From contig CAMOXA010000018.1 of the NCBI GenBank assembly GCA_946628745.1, forward strand, positions 1-14,732: a stretch of 14,732 nucleotides of DNA. The letters are read 5' to 3'. Under the pieces are notes generated by a model that saw nothing but the letters and a program-made list of their open reading frames with translations, was not told the origin of the DNA and did not search any database. Source of the DNA: an uncultured Verrucomicrobiota bacterium (GTDB taxonomy: Bacteria; Verrucomicrobiota; Kiritimatiellia; RFP12; UBA1067). Positions 1-6,367 of the stretch are shown one piece after another (the first letter of the stretch is position 1; every line of letters starts with the position of its first letter). The translations under genes and the position numbers were made by a program.

Positions 1-502
1 CGGCCGGGTAGTCCTTGCGATGCCAGTCCATGAGCGAATAGTAGAAGTTGAGCTGTAGCCCGGCCTCGCGGCACGCCTGCGCCAGTTCGCCCAGTATGTC
101 GCGGCCGAACGGCGTCAGCGATATGTTGTAGCCGTCGTCGGCCTTCGTCGGCCACAGGGAGAATCCGTCATGGTGCCTCGACGTGATCGTTATGTATTTC
201 GCCCCGGCCCCCTTCACGACGCGGACCCACTCGCGCGCGTCGAACTTCGACGGACAAAAGCCGTACATCATCCGCGCATACGCCGGCTCGTCGAGTCTGG
301 CGCTCTGCAAATACCACTCGCCTTGCGCGTAGTTCGCGTAAAGTCCCCAGTGTATGAACACGCCAAAGCGCTGCGCCGCGAATTTCTCGCGCGCAGCGAG
401 ATTCCATTCCCCGGGGACATTCCCCTGCGCGGCACCGTCGGCCGCGAGCACCGTCCCGGCCGCGAGCACCGCCACCGCGGCAACCGCCGTCACATTCTTC
501 AT
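1..502 (-). CDS. Alpha-L-fucosidase, GH29 family, N-terminal part (gene continues past the left edge)
   Basis: Secreted or periplasmic exo-glycosidase expected to release terminal L-fucose from glycans. The frame reads 167 codons from ATG at 502 and runs off the left edge. Residues 1-20 (MKNVTAVAAVAVLAAGTVLA) form a signal peptide with an A-x-A type cleavage site. GH29 hallmarks follow: FGVFIHWGLYAN near residue 47, EWYLQSARLDEPAYA, and the ITSRHHDGFSLWPTK block near 116, which belongs to the active-site pocket of this family. The catalytic nucleophile Asp would lie beyond the edge and cannot be checked. AAGAAAGGAAGG lies just upstream of the ATG as ribosome binding site. The gene is divergent from the FadL-type porin and has its own promoter. 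Family assignment is firm; substrate specificity is inferred. Confidence 0.94.
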   Translation of the reverse strand, partial: MKNVTAVAAVAVLAAGTVLAADGAAQGNVPGEWNLAAREKFAAQRFGVFIHWGLYANYAQGEWYLQSARLDEPAYARMMYGFCPSKFDAREWVRVVKGAGAKYITITSRHHDGFSLWPTKADDGYNISLTPFGRDILGELAQACREAGLQLNFYYSLMDWHRKDYPA

Positions 503-539
503 CCCGTACCTTCCTTTCTTCGGTATGTTCATAGCGGAC

Positions 540-590
540 ATTATCGCACAATCGGGCGCAAGTGTAAAGACGGTTTTGAAAAAATGTCAA
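540..590 (-). promoter_or_regulatory. Promoter(s) for the GH29 fucosidase gene
   Basis: On the minus strand TTTACA (563-568) and GATAAT (540-545) are separated by 17 bases, with TGC just before the -10 (extended -10). The predicted start site is about 30 bases before the fucosidase ATG. A second overlapping candidate is TTGACA (585-590) with TACACT (561-566), spacer 18. The 163-base divergent region 503-665 is markedly AT-richer than the flanking genes and holds promoters for both directions; nothing else was seen in it. Confidence 0.65.
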
Positions 591-599
591 ATTACCCTC

Positions 600-629
600 T
601 TGCCAGACAGACGTCAAATATGATACACT
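600..629 (+). promoter_or_regulatory. Promoter of the FadL-type porin gene
   Basis: TTGCCA (600-605) and TACACT (624-629) are spaced by 18 bases, with TGA immediately before the -10 giving an extended -10 element. The ATG follows at 666, with AAGGAAAA about ten bases upstream of it. Confidence 0.5.
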
Positions 630-665
630 ACGCGCCACCTTGACACAAAAAGGAAAACTGTCATA

Positions 666-1937
666 ATGAAAAAACTGATGTCTGTCGCTTCGGCGATACT
701 TGCGGCCAACTGCGCTCTCGCGGCCGGTTTTGGTCTATATGAGGCTTCTCCGCGCGGGAATGCCATGGGCGGAGCCCTCGTCGGCAAGACCGGCGATGCT
801 ACGGCAAACTACTACAACCCTGCAAATCTGACGGATTCCACAAATGTGTCAGTCGTAGCCGGCGTTACCTTCATTAATCCGTTCTGCGACGTGGACGTCG
901 ACGGCCGCCCTCAGCAGAAGATGAATCCCGGCTGGTTCGCGGCTCCAGCCTTCTACGCTTCCGTTCCGCTGCCGTGGGACTTCACCCTAGGCTGGGGCAA
1001 TTACTCCGAGTTCGGCCTCGGCACGAAATACGGCCGCCATTGGGATCTCGCAGGCGACACGCTTGAAACGACGATGAAACAGTTCACCTTCAATCCGAAT
1101 CTCGCGTACAAGGTGACGGACTGGTGGAGTGTCGCGGCCGGCTTTCGCATGAGCTACATCCAGTTCGAGAACTTCAAGGAGCCCCACCACGGCGAGAGTT
1201 TCTACTTCGAACAGATGCGCAGGACGCTCCCGCAGTACGGCAACGCCTACCATCTCAAGAGCCACCTGAAAGGCGATGACTGGGACTTCGGCTACAATCT
1301 CGGCACGACATTCAAAGTGACGACCAATGTCACGCTCGGCGTAGTCTACCGCTCGCGCATCAGGCACAACATAAAAGGCGACTTCAATCTGCGCGGCCGC
1401 GCCAACACGCCGCGCGGCTGGGTCGGTCAGCACGAAGATCTGCACGCCGGCGCGAAGCTCACCCTGCCCCAGTCGGTGACGTTCGGCGGCAACTGGGACG
1501 TGACTGGCAAATTCCGCGTCGGCGCGGCGATCACGTGGACCGAATGGTCGAGCGTCAATACGATACGCTTTCGCATACCCAAGTACGGCTACAGCGAGCC
1601 TCTGCACTGGCACAACGCCTGGCGCTACGGCTTCGGTGCCGAGTACGATCTGACGAACTGGATGTCGGTGCGCGGCGGCTACGTCTACGACCGCGACCCG
1701 TGCAACAACGGCACCACGATGCTTCCCGCCGGCGACCGCCACATTCTCGCCTTCGGCTCGGGCTTCAAACTCGCGGAAAATCTCCGCCTCGACCTCGGCT
1801 ACAGCCTGGTCATGATGGAAGACTCCCGGCGCCGCGTCCATCTCACCCGCTTGGACGGCGTCGAAGAGACGCACAAGTTCGAGGCGCGCAACTCTTTCTC
1901 GCACCTCGTTTCGGCGTCGCTCTCCTACTCGTTCTGA
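666..1937 (+). CDS. OmpP1/FadL/TodX-family outer membrane protein
   Basis: Probable 14-strand outer-membrane beta-barrel of the FadL type, a family that carries hydrophobic molecules such as fatty acids or aromatics across the outer membrane. The 423-residue length matches the family. Residues 1-19 are a signal peptide ending ALA, followed by AGFGLYEASPRGNAMGGA, which is the characteristic FadL N-terminal hatch sequence, and by NYYNPANLT (residues 49-57) containing the NPA motif. The rest alternates aromatic and polar residues, as in a barrel, and the last residue is Phe (SASLSYSF), the usual C-terminal signature for outer-membrane assembly. It is the only plus-strand gene in the window. The transported substrate cannot be told from the sequence; proximity to a fucosidase does not by itself imply sugar transport. 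Confidence 0.9.
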   Translation: MKKLMSVASAILAANCALAAGFGLYEASPRGNAMGGALVGKTGDATANYYNPANLTDSTNVSVVAGVTFINPFCDVDVDGRPQQKMNPGWFAAPAFYASVPLPWDFTLGWGNYSEFGLGTKYGRHWDLAGDTLETTMKQFTFNPNLAYKVTDWWSVAAGFRMSYIQFENFKEPHHGESFYFEQMRRTLPQYGNAYHLKSHLKGDDWDFGYNLGTTFKVTTNVTLGVVYRSRIRHNIKGDFNLRGRANTPRGWVGQHEDLHAGAKLTLPQSVTFGGNWDVTGKFRVGAAITWTEWSSVNTIRFRIPKYGYSEPLHWHNAWRYGFGAEYDLTNWMSVRGGYVYDRDPCNNGTTMLPAGDRHILAFGSGFKLAENLRLDLGYSLVMMEDSRRRVHLTRLDGVEETHKFEARNSFSHLVSASLSYSF

Positions 1938-1950
1938 CACACGCCCGCAC

Positions 1951-1987
1951 CCGGCCGCGGAGGCTTTGCGAAAAGCCGCCCGGCCGG
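1951..1987. terminator. Bidirectional hairpin between convergent porin and HydG-like genes
   Basis: A two-tier inverted repeat: the outer arms CCGGCC (1951-1956) and GGCCGG (1982-1987) enclose an inner stem GGCTTT (1962-1967) / AAAGCC (1972-1977) with a GCGA tetraloop. It sits between the TGA of the porin (1935-1937) and the stop of the HydG-like gene (1999-2001), so it could end both transcripts. No long T run follows on either strand, so it is not a textbook intrinsic terminator. Confidence 0.55.
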
Positions 1988-1998
1988 CAGGCGCCATC

Positions 1999-3531
1999 TC
2001 AGAAGAACAAGTCCCGTTCTCCCCGGCAGGTTGCCTCGTACTGTTTCATGACCGTCGGGTAGAACTTCGGCAGCCACTCTTTTATCCCCGCCAGCTCCTT
2101 CTCGATCAGGACGTCGCCAATTTTGCGCGTTTCGTCCGAGGCAAAATCGTCGAGCCATTCACGGAACGTGAGAACCGCGTTTATCTTGCAGAACTTTCCT
2201 TCGCGTCCCGTCTTCAGCGCGTCCATTATGCACCCGCCCGTCCTGCCGCAGCGGTACCCCGCCGTGCAGAAGCTCGTTATCGTGTCTCGCGACGCCAGAT
2301 AGCGCACCATTTCGTCCAGCGAGCGGTTGTCGCCCAGCATGAACTGCTGGCGCTCCTTCTCCTGGTGGGCTTCGTTCGCGAAATCGCTGTATCCTTTTAT
2401 CGCGATGTTCGACGAACAGTCGAGTTGCGTCATGCCGTGGTCGAGCACGTGGTTGCGGCTCGCGGCGCTTTCGCGCGCCGTCACGATCATTCCCGTGTAC
2501 GGAACCGACAGGCGGGCTATGACCAGAATGCGCGCGAATGTCGCGTCGTCGATGAGCCAGGGGCTTTCTTCCGGGACTTTCGTCCCGCTCGCCGGCTCCA
2601 GTCTCGGGAAGCTCAGCGTGTGCGGACCTATGTTGAACCAACGCTCTAGATCGCGCGCGTGCATCACGGTCGCCAGAAGCTCGAACCGCCAGTCGCAAAG
2701 CCCGTACAACACCCCGAGCCCCACGTCGTCCACGCCCGCCTCCAGGCAACGGTGGAAGCACGTCGTGCGCCAGTCGTAGTCGCCCTTCACGCTCCACGAC
2801 GGATGCATCTGCTCGTACAGCTTGCGGTTGTACGTTTCCTGGAACACCTGGAACGTCCCGATGCCGACAGACCTCAGCACTCTCAAATCTTCGACCGGCA
2901 GCGGCGCGGCGTTCACATTGACGCGCCTTATCGCGTTCTTGCGGCCCGAGCGCGGCGCCGGCACCGCGTGCGAATAGCATTTCTCGATGGTCTCGGCTAT
3001 GTATTCGGTGGATGTCGAGGGGTGCTCGCCGTAGACGGCGATTAGCCTCTTGTGCCCGATTCGCCCCGCGAGAACGTCAAGCTCTTCGCCCAGTTCGTCC
3101 ATCGTCAGAACGCGGCGCTTCTGCGCGGCGTTGCCCTCGCGAAAGCCGCAGTAGCGGCAGCCGTTGACGCATAGATTCGACATGTACAGCGGCGCGAAGA
3201 CGACGATGCGGTTGTCGTAGACCTTTTTCTTTATGCGGTCCGCCGCCGCGCGCATCTCCTCGAAGAGCGCCGGGTCGGTCACCTGCATCAACACTGCGGT
3301 TTCTTCCGGCGTCAGCGTCTCGCACGTCGATTCGCTCTTTGCGATTATCTCGCGCACTTTGACCGGATCGGCCGGTTTGCCGTCGGTCTCCGAGATGAGA
3401 CGGGCGATCTTCCCCTCGTCTATGAAATGCCTGCCGCCCGGAAGATACTTGTCTATCTCCTCGCGAATCACGAACCGCTTAACGTAGTCGGCCGGGTCTT
3501 TGAACTTCCGAATCTTCGAACAGTCTGCCAT
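1999..3531 (-). CDS. hydG: HydG-like radical SAM protein ([FeFe]-hydrogenase H-cluster maturase family)
   Basis: HydG cleaves tyrosine with SAM to make the CO and CN ligands of the [FeFe]-hydrogenase H-cluster. This 510-residue protein has the radical-SAM cysteines C121-x3-C125-x2-C128 (NLCVNGCRYCGF). It also shows HydG/ThiH-type blocks (FQETYNRKLYEQMHP 229-243, GVDDVGLGVLYGL 266-278, GPHTLSFPRLEPASG 302-316) and the long HydG C-terminal domain that ThiH lacks. That domain normally binds a second cluster through C-x2-C-x22-C. Here it reads C422-TA-G425-x22-C448, so the middle cysteine is Gly; two other cysteines, C428 and C434, lie close by. Around residues 369-381 TQLDCSSNIAIKG replaces the SAGS-type motif I expect from ThiH/HydG. 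The gene is monocistronic with its own promoter, and no hydE, hydF or hydrogenase lies in the window. The upstream sequence AAGAAGAAGA is a weak ribosome site. It may be a true HydG or a divergent paralogue. Confidence 0.85.
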   Translation of the reverse strand: MADCSKIRKFKDPADYVKRFVIREEIDKYLPGGRHFIDEGKIARLISETDGKPADPVKVREIIAKSESTCETLTPEETAVLMQVTDPALFEEMRAAADRIKKKVYDNRIVVFAPLYMSNLCVNGCRYCGFREGNAAQKRRVLTMDELGEELDVLAGRIGHKRLIAVYGEHPSTSTEYIAETIEKCYSHAVPAPRSGRKNAIRRVNVNAAPLPVEDLRVLRSVGIGTFQVFQETYNRKLYEQMHPSWSVKGDYDWRTTCFHRCLEAGVDDVGLGVLYGLCDWRFELLATVMHARDLERWFNIGPHTLSFPRLEPASGTKVPEESPWLIDDATFARILVIARLSVPYTGMIVTARESAASRNHVLDHGMTQLDCSSNIAIKGYSDFANEAHQEKERQQFMLGDNRSLDEMVRYLASRDTITSFCTAGYRCGRTGGCIMDALKTGREGKFCKINAVLTFREWLDDFASDETRKIGDVLIEKELAGIKEWLPKFYPTVMKQYEATCRGERDLFF

Positions 3532-3563
3532 TTGAGTCTTCTTCTTTTGTTGTTGAACCGTAT

Positions 3564-3592
3564 ATTATATCATATTCGCCGGCGAATTGCCG
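3564..3592 (-). promoter_or_regulatory. Promoter of the HydG-like gene with palindromic operator candidate
   Basis: TATAAT (3564-3569 on the minus strand) is preceded by TGA, a perfect extended -10, in an AT-rich island. The -35 region is poor (CGGCAA at 17-base spacing). A perfect 14-base palindrome ATTCGCCGGCGAAT (3574-3587) occupies the spacer just upstream of the -10 and touches the -35, where a bound dimeric regulator would affect polymerase. It also overlaps the last codons of the small ORF upstream. The regulator is unknown. Confidence 0.6.
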
Positions 3593-3756
3593 AGGTCCGC
3601 ACGCTCGCACCGGTTTTCCTTCGAGGATGCCAGAAGGCGCGACGCTTTTTCGGCGGCGCGGCAGTAGGCGTCTTCGAGCGAGGCGAGACACTTCTCCCGC
3701 CCGCGCCAGAACGGCACGGGGCCGAGCCGCTTCAAGACCGGCGTTTCAATCTTCAT
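3565..3756 (-). CDS. Small ORF resembling the detached C-terminal tail of SWIM zinc-finger proteins
   Basis: This 63-residue product begins MKIETPVLKRLGPVPFWRG and continues with a helix (LEDAYCRAAEKASRLLAS). From memory, longer SWIM-family proteins (e.g. cyanobacterial) end with a similar LKRLG-PPFW segment followed by a helix, so this looks like the C-terminus of the preceding SWIM gene in a separate frame. The ATG lies inside the end of the SWIM gene (11-base overlap, +1 relative frame). It is preceded by a strong GGAGGAG (3764-3770) with 7-base spacing, which supports genuine translation. Its last codons run into the promoter of the HydG-like gene. Either a natural split with coupled translation or the result of an indel is possible; its function is unknown. 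Confidence 0.6.
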   Translation of the reverse strand: MKIETPVLKRLGPVPFWRGREKCLASLEDAYCRAAEKASRLLASSKENRCERADLGNSPANMI

Positions 3757-4336
3757 CCCAAAGCTCCTCCGCGCGTATGCCCCTCAGCTCCAACAGCGAG
3801 AGCGGCCGCCTGGCCACCTCCTCGCCCAGTATCGTCATGACGGCGCACGAGTGCTTGCAGGGATTCGCCCAATCGGGGCACGTGCAAGATGTCGTCACGT
3901 CGTACTTTCTCTCGCCGAGCTTGCCGCCCGGGAACAGGGCGCAGCCCTCGGCGCGAAAGAGTCCGTCTATTTCCATCGGCAAATCGTCCGCCAGAAGTCT
4001 CGCGACAAGCATCGGCTCCGCACGCAATCCGGCGACAATGCGGCGGCGCGATTCGCCTTCGGGCGCGCGAAAGTCTACTGTCACGCGGTATGGCTCGGGA
4101 CGGGTGCCGACGACAGTCGCCTCGACGTGAGCCCCCGCCATGCGAATCGCCGTGATTTGTCCGGAGGCCGCGTAGGCGCGTCCGCGCGCCAGCCGTCCGC
4201 CGAACCCCATCGGCTCGACGGCAGCGAGCCACCTTTTCGCCCACCAGCTGCGGCCGGCGCCGGTGCGCGTCTCCTGCGCGCGTATTCCCGGCGCGAAGCG
4301 AGGGACTCTCACGGGAAACTTTTTCTTTTTACCCAT
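3746..4336 (-). CDS. SWIM zinc-finger protein
   Basis: The 196-residue protein opens with a basic stretch (MGKKKKFPVRVPRFAPG) and a WWAKRWLAAVEP segment typical of bacterial SWIM proteins, then a central beta-rich region. The zinc finger is CTCPDWANPCKH, i.e. C151-x-C153-x6-C160-x-H162, matching CxCx(n)CxH. After the finger, GEEVARRPLSLLELRG corresponds to the DPFLLFxLRG region of longer relatives, and the protein then stops, with the expected tail in the next ORF. Such proteins often sit beside SNF2-type helicases and may bind nucleic acid or protein, but no helicase is seen here. The gene starts 10 bases after the miaA stop with GAGGG as ribosome site, so it is the fourth gene of the dksA-like operon. 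Confidence 0.88.
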   Translation of the reverse strand: MGKKKKFPVRVPRFAPGIRAQETRTGAGRSWWAKRWLAAVEPMGFGGRLARGRAYAASGQITAIRMAGAHVEATVVGTRPEPYRVTVDFRAPEGESRRRIVAGLRAEPMLVARLLADDLPMEIDGLFRAEGCALFPGGKLGERKYDVTTSCTCPDWANPCKHSCAVMTILGEEVARRPLSLLELRGIRAEELWDED

Positions 4337-4346
4337 CGCGACGCCC

Positions 4347-5033
4347 TCATTCGAAACGGATTTTCCAAGGGCCCTTCTCGCGCCAGCACTTCATCACAGC
4401 TTCGGCCGAAGGCTCCACGTAAAGCGCACTCGCCTGGTGCCTGAACCATGTGTCCTGCCGCTTGGCCAGCTGGCATGTGCGCGTCAGGATCTTCTCGCGG
4501 CTGTCGCCCTCGCGGTAGCCGATCGCGAGCGAAGCGGTTCTGGACCAGACTGGATACAGCTCGTGCAGCCGGCGCTTTTCTTCCTCGAGCCCTGCCATGA
4601 ACATGTCGTCCAGACGGGCGCGTATACGCTCGCGCACTGTCGCGCGGTCGATCTTAACAACGGGATATTCCGGCGGCGGCTCGACCCATTTGCGGTCAAG
4701 GCCTCTCAAGAGCGCCGAGAAGTAGAGCCCGGTGCCGCCGACCACAATTACGGGCGTTGCGGCGGGCACTCCGGCAATCCATCGCGCGGCGGCGCGCAGC
4801 CATGCACCGGACGAAAACTCTTCCGCCGGAGTGACAATATCGACGCCGCCCATGCCGAACTCCGCTATCTCCTCCGGCGGAGGCTTGGCCGTGCCTATAT
4901 CCATGCCGCGGTATACGAGCATTGAATCGGCGCTCAATATCCGGGCTCCCAGCCGCCGCGCGAGCTCCGCCGCGATTGCGCTTTTCCCGCTCGCGGTCGG
5001 GCCGGCGAGAAGATAGGCATCACGCTCGATCAT
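4347..5033 (-). CDS. miaA: tRNA dimethylallyltransferase MiaA, unusually short
   Basis: MiaA transfers dimethylallyl from DMAPP to N6 of A37 in tRNAs reading UNN codons. Seen here: P-loop GPTASGKS (11-18), the substrate loop SADSMLVYRGMDIGTAKP (34-51), VVGGTGLYFSALL (98-110), GYREG near residue 170 and the C-terminal RTCQLAKRQDTWFRH. The protein has 228 residues against about 300 normally. Compared with the E. coli protein as I recall it, about 75 residues between GGTGLY and the region starting KIDRATVRERIR are replaced by a Pro-rich linker of about 12. The lost segment holds the normally conserved HPND..R..RALEV stretch. The frame is continuous, so this is a clean internal deletion. The ATG overlaps the lspA stop as ATGA. 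Confidence 0.92.
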   Translation of the reverse strand: MIERDAYLLAGPTASGKSAIAAELARRLGARILSADSMLVYRGMDIGTAKPPPEEIAEFGMGGVDIVTPAEEFSSGAWLRAAARWIAGVPAATPVIVVGGTGLYFSALLRGLDRKWVEPPPEYPVVKIDRATVRERIRARLDDMFMAGLEEEKRRLHELYPVWSRTASLAIGYREGDSREKILTRTCQLAKRQDTWFRHQASALYVEPSAEAVMKCWREKGPWKIRFE

Positions 5034-5519
5034 TGTTTCGCCCCGCGTCTTGACGGCTTCTCAGCCGCAGAGAGAACGACCAGAAGCGCGGCGGCGGCGG
5101 TTATGCAAACGTCCGCGACGTTGAAACACGGGAAGTGCCACGCCGCGCCCCAATGGAAATCGAACAGGTCGACGACATGGCCCCTGAAGACGCGGTCGAC
5201 CAGATTGCCGATGATGCCGGCGTAGAGCAGACACTCCCGCGATGCGGCCCCATCCACTGCCGCCTGTGCAAAAAAAGTCGGCGCGGCGCCATGCAAGAAC
5301 CGCGAGGACGGCAGCCGCGAAAACCGCAAGCGGCCACACCTGGCCCTGGAACATTCCCCATGCGCAACCGCGATTCTCGACATACGCCAAATCAAAGAAA
5401 CCGGGAATGACCGAAATCGCCGGCGCTCCCCTGAGGCAACGCACGGCGAACTCCTTTGTCGCGGCGTCCAGCAGCAGCAAGTGCGCGACCGCCGCGAATA
5501 TCGCGACGAACGTCCTCAT
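5030..5519 (-). CDS. lspA: Lipoprotein signal peptidase LspA, frameshifted at a T7 run
   Basis: LspA is the inner-membrane aspartyl peptidase that removes signal peptides from prolipoproteins. The first half reads from ATG at 5519 (MRTFVAIFAAVAHLLLLDAA), with TK after the first membrane segment, VENRGCAWGMF and a second membrane helix ending AWRRADFF. The second half, in another frame, gives YAGIIGNLVDRVFRG and FPCFNVADVCITAA, which contain the two catalytic aspartates (NxxDR and NxAD). The switch falls in seven Ts on the coding strand (A7 at 5270-5276). Removing one T joins the halves into a normal 162-residue LspA. As read, the first frame continues with unrelated sequence to a stop at 5061. 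ATGA overlaps link the gene to the dksA-like gene and to miaA. An assembly error is the simplest explanation because the gene is normally essential. Confidence 0.9.
5270..5276 (-). other. Homopolymer T7 (coding strand) at the lspA frameshift
   Basis: In the first lspA frame the codons are GAC TTT TTT TGC. The conserved continuation needs GCA CAG GCG directly after two TTT codons, so one T is surplus. This is a likely indel site, or a possible polymerase-slippage or phase-variation site. Confidence 0.8.
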
Positions 5520-6298
5520 CCGTTTCGCTGGCGCTCCTCCATCTCGTTCTGGCACTCCATGCACGTCAAAACGAACGGCTGGTTCAGAAGACGCGGCTTG
5601 CGGATAAGCTGTCCGCAGACCGTGCAGACGCCATAAGAGCCGTCGTCGATACGGTGCAGCGCCTCCTCGATCTGCTGTATGGTGCGCTTCATGGCGCCCA
5701 TCTGTCCGAGCGCCTGAAGGCGCAGCGTCTGGTTGGTGCCGTCGCCGCCGTCGGCCTCGTGGTCGTCAGACTCGTTGAAACCGGTGGCTTTCATGGCATC
5801 GACGCCGTTCAACACCTTCTCGCGTGCGTCGAGGAGTCTGCGGCGGAAGTCTTTGAGATCCGAATCGGGAAACTTCACCGAGGTCGTACCCTGCGTGCGC
5901 GTCGTCGGACGCCGCGACAGGCGTATCTCGCTCTCGACGCGCTTGACCTCCGCGGCGCGTGCCGAACGCTTCATTTCCTGGGCGATCGACATCGCGAACG
6001 CGACCGCTTTGGCTGTATCGATCGTCTCGACAGGCTTCGGTGCCGGCTTGACAATCACAGGCGGCTTGCGGACAATCCGCGGCGGGACGCGTTTAATCTC
6101 TTTCTTGGATTCCGGAGCAGGAGCAGGAGCGAGGGCGGGCGCGGGAGTCGGCGCGGGCTTCTTCGCCGCCGCAGGCTTTTTGGCGGACGCAGGCTTCTTC
6201 GCCGCCGCAGGCTTTTTGGCGGACGCGGGCTTCTTCGCCGCCGCTGCCTTTTTCGCGGGGGCCTTTTTGGACTTTGGCTCGGTTATTTTAAATCCCAT
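5516..6298 (-). CDS. TraR/DksA-type zinc-finger protein with Lys/Ala/Pro-rich N-terminal tail
   Basis: Residues 1-65 are low complexity with repeats of AAAKKPASAKKP, resembling histone H1-like tails and likely to bind nucleic acid nonspecifically. Residues 66-140 are basic and poorly characterised. Residues 145-260 look like DksA: a predicted helical hairpin (DLKDFRRRLLDAREKVLNG and LGQMGAMKRTIQQIEEALH) flanking an acidic Asp-rich turn (DDHEADGGD, 178-186), then the zinc finger C225-x2-C228-x17-C246-x2-C249. DksA binds the RNA polymerase secondary channel; the exact DxxDxA tip is not obvious here, so this activity is inferred. At 260 residues it is far longer than the roughly 150-residue E. 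coli DksA. AAAGGAG precedes the ATG. It is the first gene of the operon that continues into lspA, miaA and the SWIM gene, and its stop overlaps the lspA ATG. Confidence 0.88.
   Translation of the reverse strand: MGFKITEPKSKKAPAKKAAAAKKPASAKKPAAAKKPASAKKPAAAKKPAPTPAPALAPAPAPESKKEIKRVPPRIVRKPPVIVKPAPKPVETIDTAKAVAFAMSIAQEMKRSARAAEVKRVESEIRLSRRPTTRTQGTTSVKFPDSDLKDFRRRLLDAREKVLNGVDAMKATGFNESDDHEADGGDGTNQTLRLQALGQMGAMKRTIQQIEEALHRIDDGSYGVCTVCGQLIRKPRLLNQPFVLTCMECQNEMEERQRNG
6156..6263 (-). repeat. 36-bp in-frame tandem repeat in the DksA-type gene tail
   Basis: Units 6156-6191 and 6192-6227 are nearly identical, with one base difference seen. 6228-6263 is a diverged third copy. Each encodes a 12-residue AAAKKPASAKKP-type block. 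The repeat can expand or contract in frame, changing tail length without breaking the zinc-finger domain. Confidence 0.85.
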
Positions 6299-6338
6299 AC
6301 GAGTCTCCTTTCGATATTGGTTACTCCAGATGGCTCAC

Positions 6339-6367
6339 ATTATAGCAAATCCTGGCGCAAATATCAA
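6339..6367 (-). promoter_or_regulatory. Strong promoter for the dksA-like-lspA-miaA-SWIM operon
   Basis: TTGATA (6362-6367) and TATAAT (6339-6344) are exactly 17 bases apart on the minus strand, with TGC before the -10. This is the closest match to consensus in the window. The -35 overlaps the stop codon of the greA-like gene. The predicted 5' leader is about 34 bases. Confidence 0.8.

Noticed and set aside
168..643. Open frames on both strands over the fucosidase and divergent region
   Set aside because: They are in the wrong frame; the real GH29 frame starts at 502 and runs off the left edge with clear family motifs.
1999..3531. Identification of the radical SAM protein as thiamine enzyme ThiH
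   Set aside because: The length (510 residues against about 380) and the HydG-type C-terminal domain argue for the HydG family, despite its altered cysteine motif.
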